A DNA stretch of 6,522 nucleotides from Acidobacteriota bacterium (GTDB taxonomy: Bacteria; Acidobacteriota; Terriglobia; Acidoferrales; 2-02-FULL-67-57), in contig JACQTG010000068.1 of assembly GCA_016210895.1 (NCBI GenBank), forward strand, positions 1 through 6,522, written 5' to 3'. Position 1 is the stretch's first letter. Each line of letters starts with the position of its first letter. The position numbers were made by a program, and so were the translations under genes. Positions 1-5,092 of the stretch are shown one piece after another. The notes under the pieces were generated by a model that ran no database searches, was not told the origin of the DNA, and worked only from the letters and a program-made list of their open reading frames with translations.

Positions 1-237
1 GATGTAGAGAATGAGCGTCATCGGAATCAGGGTCCACAGGAGGAGGTAGCCGAATTGGGCGCCGGCGAGCGAATAGGTGTAGATGCCGCCGGCAACGTTG
101 TCCACGGTGGAGGTGATGAGGACGGGTCCGATGACAGCGAAGAAGACAATCATCGTTTTCCGCCACCGGCGTACCTGCGCGCGCGCGGCCCGCACCGGAG
201 CCAGCCACCGCCCCTGATTTATTTGCGCGCGTGCCAT
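1..237 (-). CDS. Nramp-family divalent metal transporter, N-terminal part (3' end beyond window)
   Basis: This is the first 79 codons of an Nramp-type (SLC11-like) proton-coupled importer of divalent metals in the inner membrane. A basic cytoplasmic tail (about residues 1-28, rich in Arg) is followed by a hydrophobic TM1 starting near MIVFFAVIGP, then a glycine-rich break and LAGAQFGYLLLWTLIP, which matches the TM1-TM2 region of the family. Where typical members have the metal-binding DPGN motif, an ungapped alignment from the GP to the AGA motif puts Val48-Ala-Gly-Gly51 here, with Asp46-Asn47 just before. The start at 237 overlaps the previous gene by 19 nt and has no clear Shine-Dalgarno sequence. 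An internal ATG at 153 (residue 29) would give a shorter tail and cannot be excluded. Overlap with the MgtE_N/CBS gene suggests translational coupling and joint function. Family is fairly certain; the metal is not. Confidence 0.85.
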   Translation of the reverse strand, partial: MARAQINQGRWLAPVRAARAQVRRWRKTMIVFFAVIGPVLITSTVDNVAGGIYTYSLAGAQFGYLLLWTLIPMTLILYI

Positions 238-1463
238 AGGCGGCTGATGATGTCGTCGGCGGTAATCACGCCGACCAGTCTCTGTTCGGCATCTACGACC
301 GGGAGCGAGCGCAGGTTGTACTTGTCGAACATCTCCATCACTTGGCGCTCTTTGGCTTCCGCGTCCACAAACACCAACTGCTCCGTGCGCAAGGCGATGA
401 GCGCGATGTCGGGCGCGGCGAGCAGCAGGCGCGCGACGGGTACCGCCCCGGTCAGCACCTTGACGTCGTTGGTGAGGTAGATGGTGTCGAGCGAATCCAG
501 CTCCAATTCGGTGGTGCGCAGGGTTTCCAGTACCGAGCTCACGGATGTGTGTTCGGAGGCGGCAAAGACGTTCGGGTTCATCAGCCCGCCGGCCGTGTTT
601 TCCTCAAACTGGAGCAAGGCCACGGTTTCGGCCGCCTGCTTGCGCTCCATATCCTGGAGGAGTTCCTGGGTGGTTTCGGCCGGGAGTTCCGCCAGCAGGT
701 CAGCGCGTTCGTCGGCAGGCATGCGCTCGAGCAGGTCAGCCGCGCGCTCGGCATCGAGTTCCTCCACCAAGCGGACCTGGAGCTCGGGCTTCAACTCGCC
801 CAGGGCTTCGGCGGCCGTGGATTCGTCCAAGCTCTCGATGACCGCCTCGCGCTCGGCCGGTGCCAGCTCTTCCAGGATGTCGGCGATGTCGGCCGGGTGG
901 AGTTCGGCCAGCTTGGCGTGGGAGATCTTCAGCTTGATGCGCCGCAGCGGGTCAGTTTCAATCACATCCACGAACTCCCAGGGGATGACCCTGGTGGGCA
1001 GCTTGCTCTGCAGACGACGAATCCAGCCAGGCGCGAGCACGCCCTTGAGCAGCCGCCGCAGCGCACCCGCCAGGCCCACATCCACCTGCAGCAGGCGCAG
1101 TTCCATCCGGCCATCCACCGGCACTTCTTGGAGGTCGAGGTCGTTTACGCGCACCACCTTGCGGCCGTGGACATCAATGATTTGCTGGTCGAGCAAATCC
1201 TTACGCACCGTGAGCCAGGCCTCGTTCGGGGCGTAGGGCTCGAGCGCCTGCTCGTGGGCCGTCAGACACACGCTGTGGGGAGCGACCGAAGCGACCTGGT
1301 CGTGGCGGGCCAGCAGCGGCTGGAACCGCCCCCGACCGATCACCAGGTGGGCGATGCGGTTGGGCTGCTCGCCGGGATCAATGCAGAGCTCGCGCACACG
1401 GCCGACGTAGTTGCCGTGCGTGTCGTAGACGGCCGCGTCCAGTACCTCGGTGACGTGGATCAT
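219..1463 (-). CDS. Soluble PRC-barrel / MgtE_N / CBS-pair protein (MgtE-like sensor without membrane domain)
   Basis: This 414-aa cytosolic protein lacks any membrane segment. Residues about 1-85 form a PRC-barrel-like beta domain (VYDTHGNYVGRV), and residues about 86-175 look like a second copy (IIDVHGRKVVRVNDLDL). Residues about 183-290 are the MgtE N-terminal superhelical domain, with acidic repeats such as MPADERADLLAELP, ending in the family-typical ENTAGGLMNP. Residues about 295-412 are a CBS pair (SLPVVDAEQRLVGVITADDI). In true MgtE channels the N and CBS domains bind Mg2+ and gate the pore, but here the pore domain is absent and an Nramp transporter gene follows. I infer an in-trans regulator of that transporter. 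The start MIHVTEV at 1463 is chosen because it gives an ATGA overlap with the upstream CYTH stop and begins at the domain; an upstream in-frame start at 1517 would add 18 unconserved-looking residues. Confidence 0.9.
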   Translation of the reverse strand: MIHVTEVLDAAVYDTHGNYVGRVRELCIDPGEQPNRIAHLVIGRGRFQPLLARHDQVASVAPHSVCLTAHEQALEPYAPNEAWLTVRKDLLDQQIIDVHGRKVVRVNDLDLQEVPVDGRMELRLLQVDVGLAGALRRLLKGVLAPGWIRRLQSKLPTRVIPWEFVDVIETDPLRRIKLKISHAKLAELHPADIADILEELAPAEREAVIESLDESTAAEALGELKPELQVRLVEELDAERAADLLERMPADERADLLAELPAETTQELLQDMERKQAAETVALLQFEENTAGGLMNPNVFAASEHTSVSSVLETLRTTELELDSLDTIYLTNDVKVLTGAVPVARLLLAAPDIALIALRTEQLVFVDAEAKERQVMEMFDKYNLRSLPVVDAEQRLVGVITADDIISRLWHARK

Positions 1464-2038
1464 AGCCTCTGCCGAAAGACCATTGCATCCGCGGGCCCAC
1501 CATGCCGTCGCCGCCAACTGCGATAGAGATCGGCGTAGGTGGCGGTGAGGAAGTCTGCGGGCGGACGACCCAGCCCGCGGGCCACACGCCGAATCCAGCG
1601 CGGCGGGCCTTCGAGTTCGAGAAAGGTTCCGATGGGGGTTTCATCGAGCACTACCTGGCCGGCTTCGCCCCGCCGGGCATAGGCAGTGCGGTATTTCTCA
1701 TAGCGAAAGGTGGGAGCGAAGCCCAGTCCAGTGAGAATCGCGCGGGCGGCCTCGGCCGAGCCGACGTGTGTTTCCGCCTCGGGGCGCACCTTGTAGAGGC
1801 GCGAGCTGTACGCGCGTCCCTTGAATGTCAGCAGCGCCCGACCGTTCACGAGGCGCAAGCGCAGGAGAAGTCCTTGCCGCCGCAAGGTTCTCTGTCGAGT
1901 GTCGTACAGGGTGTTTCGCTCCAACTGCCGCGCCTCGGCCACACGAAAGCCGAGCCGGCGCAATGTGCCCCGCACCGAGGCGGGGCTGCGGACGGCGAGC
2001 TTGATCTCCACTTCCCTTCCGCGCGCCTTTTCTGCCAT
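1460..2038 (-). CDS. CYTH-domain protein (class IV adenylate cyclase / triphosphatase family)
   Basis: This is a 192-aa single-domain CYTH protein, the usual size for CyaB/thiamine-triphosphatase-like enzymes, which act on triphosphate substrates in a beta-barrel tunnel with Mg2+ or Mn2+. The ExExK signature is at residues 9-13 (EVEIK). The basic tunnel residues lie in LLLRLRLVN (R60, R62), TFKG (K73) and RYEKYRT. The acidic metal-binding strand is LDETPIGTFLELEG (D132, E141, E143). The C-terminal TATYADLYRSW is typical of bacterial members. Sequence alone does not decide between adenylate cyclase, inorganic triphosphatase and thiamine triphosphatase activity. It is the first gene of a three-gene operon; its stop overlaps the next start as ATGA. 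The start at 2038 sits just before the ExExK motif; no Shine-Dalgarno is visible, consistent with the near-leaderless promoter proposed at 2048-2076. Confidence 0.9.
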   Translation of the reverse strand: MAEKARGREVEIKLAVRSPASVRGTLRRLGFRVAEARQLERNTLYDTRQRTLRRQGLLLRLRLVNGRALLTFKGRAYSSRLYKVRPEAETHVGSAEAARAILTGLGFAPTFRYEKYRTAYARRGEAGQVVLDETPIGTFLELEGPPRWIRRVARGLGRPPADFLTATYADLYRSWRRRHGGPADAMVFRQRL

Positions 2039-2055
2039 GGCGACGGTAGTATAAT
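2028..2055 (+). promoter_or_regulatory. Candidate divergent promoter (TATAAT) for the 98-aa gene
   Basis: A perfect TATAAT lies at 2050-2055 on the plus strand. The only -35-like sequence is weak, TTTTCT at 2028-2033 with a 16-nt spacer. The predicted start near 2062 leaves a leader of about 30 nt containing a good ribosome binding site before the ATG at 2093. The box overlaps the minus-strand -10 (2048-2053), so the two promoters probably cannot be occupied together. Confidence 0.45.
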
Positions 2056-2076
2056 GGCGGCCCGTTTGGGCAGCAA
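2048..2076 (-). promoter_or_regulatory. Candidate promoter for the CYTH-MgtE_N-Nramp operon
   Basis: On the minus strand TTGCTG (2076-2071) and TATACT (2053-2048) are separated by exactly 17 nt. The -10 matches the sigma70 consensus at 5 of 6 positions, the -35 at 3 of 6. Transcription would begin near 2041, only about 0-3 nt before the ATG at 2038, giving a leaderless or almost leaderless mRNA. This agrees with the lack of a ribosome binding site there. It is inferred from pattern only. Confidence 0.45.
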
Positions 2077-2079
2077 CGC

Positions 2080-2084
2080 GGGAG
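2080..2084 (+). promoter_or_regulatory. Ribosome binding site fixing the start at 2093
   Basis: GGGAG lies 8 nt before the ATG at 2093. It favours this start over the in-frame ATG at 2054, which overlaps the TATAAT box and would lie upstream of the predicted transcript. Confidence 0.6.
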
Positions 2085-2092
2085 CTGAAGCT

Positions 2093-2389
2093 ATGCGGAC
2101 AATTCGGGGCTGGCGCCAGGCGCGTTCGCAGTTGGAGCGCTGGCGGAAGAACCTGAGCACGATTACGGTAGCCCTGAAAAGCCCGCGCGTGATTGACGTC
2201 GTGCCGGTTGACTTCATCACTGGCGAATCGATTGAGCGCCTGGGGCAGGAAAAGAAAAAATTGACCGGCAAGCTCATCTACTTCACCGCCGATGATGCCA
2301 TCGTGCGGCGGCCCTCGGGCGCCCTGCTGGTAATTGACACCTACGAGATCGAGTTGCTCGCCGCCGGCGGCACGCGCGTCATCCCCTAA
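2093..2389 (+). CDS. Small protein of unknown function, 98 aa
   Basis: I do not recognise this family. The predicted protein has a basic, Trp- and Arg-rich N-terminal stretch (about residues 1-20, RTIRGWRQARSQLERWRKN), then alternating hydrophobic strands (VIDVVPVDFITG, KLIYFTADDAIV, ALLVIDTYEIELL) split by a short charged segment, QEKKKLTG. This suggests a small alpha/beta or beta-rich cytosolic fold. There is no signal peptide or membrane helix. It is supported as real by a Shine-Dalgarno sequence at 2080-2084, a TATAAT box upstream, and a plausible protein composition, while the opposite strand over most of its length has no credible gene. The M20 gene follows after 46 nt on the same strand and may be co-transcribed. 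In-frame coding potential extends upstream but lies antisense to the CYTH gene and is taken as shadow. Confidence 0.65.
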   Translation: MRTIRGWRQARSQLERWRKNLSTITVALKSPRVIDVVPVDFITGESIERLGQEKKKLTGKLIYFTADDAIVRRPSGALLVIDTYEIELLAAGGTRVIP

Positions 2390-2422
2390 CGTCGGCTCTG
2401 GCTCGGATCTCATTTCTCAACG

Positions 2423-2427
2423 AGGAG
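2423..2427 (+). promoter_or_regulatory. Ribosome binding site of the M20 gene
   Basis: AGGAG lies 8 nt before the ATG at 2436. It fixes the start directly at the twin-arginine leader and excludes the longer in-frame start at 2334, which overlaps the preceding gene. Confidence 0.8.
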
Positions 2428-2435
2428 AACAAGCA

Positions 2436-3983
2436 ATGCAGCGTCGCCAATTCCTTCACTTCACCGCTTTTTCGGGTTTGCTGAGCTGGGTTTCGCCATC
2501 GTCGTGGTGGGCTCGTAACCAGGCGTCGGATGCCGCTGCCACGGTTGCGGCCGCAAATGTGGCGGACGAGCGCCAGGCCATCCACCAACACATCGAGCGG
2601 AACCTTTCTGCACACATCGCCAAGATCCAGGAGTATCTCCGCCAGCCCTCGATCAGCGCCCAGAACATTGGCATCCGCGAGTGCGCCGAGCTGACCCGGC
2701 AGTACCTCGAGGCGCTGGGGTGTCGCGAGACGAAAATCGTCCCCACCAGCGGCCACCCGGGCGTCTGGGGCTACTACGATGCCGGCGCGCGCAAGACCCT
2801 CGTCATCTACTGGATGTACGATGTGCAGCCGGTGGAAGCGGCCGAGTGGGCTTCCCCGCCCTTCGAGGCGCAGGTGGTGGAAGACAAGAGGTGGGGGCCA
2901 AGCGGCCGGATCATCCGTGCCCGCGGCGCCATCAACACCAAGGGTCCTGAGCGTGCCTTCTTAAACGCTCTGGAATCCGTCCGCGCCGTGCGGGGCGAGC
3001 TGCCCATCAACTTACTGTTTGTCTGCGAGGGTGAAGAAGAAATCGGCAGCCGCCACCTACCCGAGTTGACTGCGCGCTACCAGGACCGATTGGCCGGGGC
3101 CGATGGCGTGCTCTTTCCCTTCTGCAGCCAGGAACGCGATGGCCGCGCCTCCCTGTCGCTCGGCAACAAGGGGATTGTCTACGTCGAGCTGGAGTCGCGC
3201 GGCGGGCCGCAGGGTGGTCCGAAAGAATTTGAGATTCACTCGAGTCTGAAAGCCGTGGTCGACTCGCCCGTCTGGCGGCTGGTGCAGGCGCTGGCGACGC
3301 TGACCGATGCCAGCGGCAACCGTATCCTGATCGAAGGCGTAACCGCGCCGGTGCGGCCGCCGAATGAGCGCGAGCTCGAGATGCTCGAGGCTTTGCTCCC
3401 CACATTCAACGAAGCCGCCTGGAAACAGGAGACTCAGGTGGAGCGCTGGATCGGCGGCGTGGACCAGCGCGAGGCGGCTCGCAAGTATCTCTTCGACAGC
3501 AGCCTCAACATTGACGGCGTCTGGGCGGGCTACACCGGCCCGGGGTCGAAAACCATCCTGCCACACAAAGCCAACGCCAAGCTGGACTTTCGCCTGGTGC
3601 CGAACCAGCGTGCCGCCGACATCGTGCCTTTGCTCCGCCAGCACCTCGACCGGCATGGGTTTTCCGACATTCAGATTAACTGGTGGAACGGCTACGATTG
3701 GTCAGAGACGGATCCCAACAGCGCGCTCGTGCAGACCGCCCTCGGTGTCTACCGCGACTACGAGGTGCCGACAACTGTGTGGCCGCGCATCGCCGCCAGC
3801 GCCCCGTTCTACCTGTTTACCCGCGAGCTCGGCCTGCCACTGGCCAGCTTCGGCTTGGGACACGGAGCCGGCGCTCACAGCGTGGATGAATACTTGGTGA
3901 TCGAGGCGGCTCCGCCGATTCACGGCTTGGCGGGCATCGAGAAAGGCTACGCCGACTTCATTCTGCGCTTTGCGGCCGCCTAG
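2436..3983 (+). CDS. Tat-exported M20-family metallopeptidase homologue with altered metal site
   Basis: This 515-aa protein belongs to the M20 dipeptidase/carboxypeptidase family of binuclear zinc hydrolases. Residues 1-30 form a Tat-type leader (MQRRQFLHF, then a hydrophobic stretch to about residue 20), so it is probably exported folded to the periplasm. The catalytic domain is split by a dimerisation/lid domain (about 240-420) containing EIHSS (H268) and the conserved KANAKLDFRLVPNQ. The first metal motif reads YWMYDVQP instead of the usual YGHYDVQP (Met127 for His, Asp129 kept). RGAINTKGP has Asn167 for the bridging Asp. EGEEEIGS keeps the general base Glu201 and ligand Glu202. VLFPFCS has Phe229 where the second-site Asp is expected. 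AHSVDEY keeps His481. Three of five usual ligands are therefore changed, although the frame is intact. It could be a divergent enzyme, a one-metal enzyme or a binding protein. Its stop lies in the inverted-repeat element at 3981-4085. Confidence 0.9.
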   Translation: MQRRQFLHFTAFSGLLSWVSPSSWWARNQASDAAATVAAANVADERQAIHQHIERNLSAHIAKIQEYLRQPSISAQNIGIRECAELTRQYLEALGCRETKIVPTSGHPGVWGYYDAGARKTLVIYWMYDVQPVEAAEWASPPFEAQVVEDKRWGPSGRIIRARGAINTKGPERAFLNALESVRAVRGELPINLLFVCEGEEEIGSRHLPELTARYQDRLAGADGVLFPFCSQERDGRASLSLGNKGIVYVELESRGGPQGGPKEFEIHSSLKAVVDSPVWRLVQALATLTDASGNRILIEGVTAPVRPPNERELEMLEALLPTFNEAAWKQETQVERWIGGVDQREAARKYLFDSSLNIDGVWAGYTGPGSKTILPHKANAKLDFRLVPNQRAADIVPLLRQHLDRHGFSDIQINWWNGYDWSETDPNSALVQTALGVYRDYEVPTTVWPRIAASAPFYLFTRELGLPLASFGLGHGAGAHSVDEYLVIEAAPPIHGLAGIEKGYADFILRFAAA

Positions 3984-4085
3984 TGCCGTTCCAACTTTTT
4001 TAGCTAAGGTAGCGGTTTGCGAACTCGAGTTGGCACTCGGCGGATGCGCGAACTAAGTTAGCTCCGAATAGTTGGAACGGTACTA
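3981..4085. repeat. 105-bp inverted-repeat element (MITE-like, or bidirectional terminator) between convergent genes
   Basis: The ends 3981-3996 and 4070-4085 are inverted repeats matching at 15 of 16 positions; the one difference becomes a G-U pair in RNA. The arms continue, with a one-base slip, to AGCTAA (4002-4007) pairing with TTAGCT (4058-4063). The centre holds a perfect 10-bp palindrome, AACTCGAGTT (4022-4031), and GGCACT (4032-4037), which can also pair with AGTGCC at 3982-3987. A heptamer GCGAACT occurs at 4019-4025 and 4048-4054. The element begins with TAG and ends with CTA, and these are the stop codons of the M20 gene and, on the minus strand, of the prenyl synthase gene. Flanking TA dinucleotides fit a TA target duplication as made by IS630/mariner-type elements. 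No coding capacity. A role as terminator for both genes is equally possible. Confidence 0.75.
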
Positions 4086-5090
4086 GTAGTCGCGCTGGAG
4101 GATGAAGGTGGGGAGAGCTTCGAGGGCCCGCTTGTAGACGGAATCGGGAAAGCCGTTCAGATGACCCAGGGCGGCCTCGGCCAGGGTGAGCGCTTTGGCG
4201 TGCGTGCGCTCGACGGCACCAGAGTCCTTCACGAGGTCAACGATTTCCTCGGGCCGGGTGGAGCGGAAGCCTTTTTCCCGCAGCACGGTATCCACCTTAT
4301 TCCGCCCGGCGTCACCCGCCGCGTCCAGCGCATAAAGCAGGGGCAAGGTCACCTTGCCCTCGCGCAGGTCGCTCACCACGGGCTTGCCGAGCCGCTCGGG
4401 GCTGGCGGTAATGTCGAGCAGGTCGTCAATCACCTGGAAAGCGAGCCCAGCATTGAGTCCGTAGGCCGCCAGGCGCTCCTCGTCCTCGCGGCTTTTGCCT
4501 CCCAACACGGCCCCTAGCTGCGCGCACACGGAAAACAGGCAAGCCGTTTTGCGGTAGGCAATATCCAGCGCTTCCCGCTCGGTGATATCCGCGCGGCCCA
4601 GATAGCTGAGTTGAAGGAGTTCCCCTTCCACCATCGTCTGCGTCAGCTCGATCAGGATGTCGAGGATGCGGAAGTTGTGCTCGGCCAGGGCGGTCCGGAA
4701 GGCCTGCATATAGAGCCAGTCGCCGGCCAGCACACTCATCGGGCTGCCCCAGCGGCGGTTGGTGGAGGGACGCCCACGGCGGGTCGAGGCCCCGTCAATG
4801 ATGTCGTCGTGGATCAAGGTGGCGGTGTGGATGAGTTCGAGCACGGCGCCAAGCTTCACCGCCGAGGGCCCCTCGTAGCCGCAGAACTTGGCGGCGAGTA
4901 GATGGAGCGCGGGCCGCAGGCGCTTGCCCCCGCTCTGCTGGAGATAGCGGACGATTTCGGCCACCAGCGCCACTTCGGACTCGGCCTGGCGGACGAACTC
5001 CTCCTCCACCTGAGCCAGGTCAGGACGAATCAGGTCCAGGATCTCGGTGGTGTCCAGTTGCGCTTTGGGCACGGTTTTGTGCTCGTTCAC
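4083..5090 (-). CDS. ispB: Long-chain all-trans polyprenyl diphosphate synthase
   Basis: This 335-aa protein has the usual length of the family and should elongate farnesyl or geranylgeranyl diphosphate with isopentenyl diphosphate to make the quinone side chain. Motifs in order: GGKRLRP (54-60); the first Asp-rich motif DDIID (95-99) with RRGRPS after it; KTACLF (181-186); the second Asp-rich motif DDLLD (222-226); then GKPVVSDLREGKVTLP. The residues four and five before the first DDxxD are Thr91 and Ala90, small side chains as in E. coli IspB, so the product is expected to be long (the exact length cannot be read). The ending FILQRDY is intact. GTG at 5090 is chosen, 2 nt after the tatD stop, with a weak GGCGG about 10 nt upstream; TTG at 5096 (TTGA overlap) is the alternative. 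A longer frame to 5261 runs inside tatD and is rejected. Confidence 0.93.
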   Translation of the reverse strand: MNEHKTVPKAQLDTTEILDLIRPDLAQVEEEFVRQAESEVALVAEIVRYLQQSGGKRLRPALHLLAAKFCGYEGPSAVKLGAVLELIHTATLIHDDIIDGASTRRGRPSTNRRWGSPMSVLAGDWLYMQAFRTALAEHNFRILDILIELTQTMVEGELLQLSYLGRADITEREALDIAYRKTACLFSVCAQLGAVLGGKSREDEERLAAYGLNAGLAFQVIDDLLDITASPERLGKPVVSDLREGKVTLPLLYALDAAGDAGRNKVDTVLREKGFRSTRPEEIVDLVKDSGAVERTHAKALTLAEAALGHLNGFPDSVYKRALEALPTFILQRDY

Positions 5091-5092
5091 GC

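Noticed and set aside
640..900. Apparent DNA repeats of CGGC/GAGCTC-like words
   Set aside because: These come from the repeated acidic helices of the MgtE_N domain (ADLLE, ADERADLLAEL) and are protein-level repeats, not a separate DNA element.
481..1236. A 251-aa Ser/Arg-rich plus-strand frame
   Set aside because: Low-complexity Ser/Arg composition, antisense to the MgtE_N repeat region; an artefact of the repeated acidic codons on the other strand.
342..1526. A 394-aa open frame on the plus strand
   Set aside because: It is antisense to the well-supported MgtE_N/CBS gene, has a His/Gln/Gly/Leu-rich composition typical of shadow frames in GC-rich DNA, shows no known motif and has no promoter or ribosome binding site.
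1502..2092. Upstream extension of the 98-aa protein to a 295-aa frame
   Set aside because: The extension is antisense to the CYTH gene, begins without a ribosome binding site and precedes the TATAAT box; the good ribosome binding site at 2080-2084 supports the start at 2093.
2039..2413. N-terminal extension of the CYTH protein by 125 residues
   Set aside because: It is antisense to the 98-aa gene, lacks a domain and comes before the family-typical N-terminal ExExK strand, which starts right after the ATG at 2038.
2390..2435. Gap between the 98-aa gene and the M20 gene as a possible terminator or riboswitch
   Set aside because: Only 46 nt, with no stem followed by a T-run; apart from the ribosome binding site nothing can be seen.
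3057..3656. A 199-aa minus-strand frame inside the M20 gene
   Set aside because: Antisense shadow of conserved M20 codons; no motif, no start signal.
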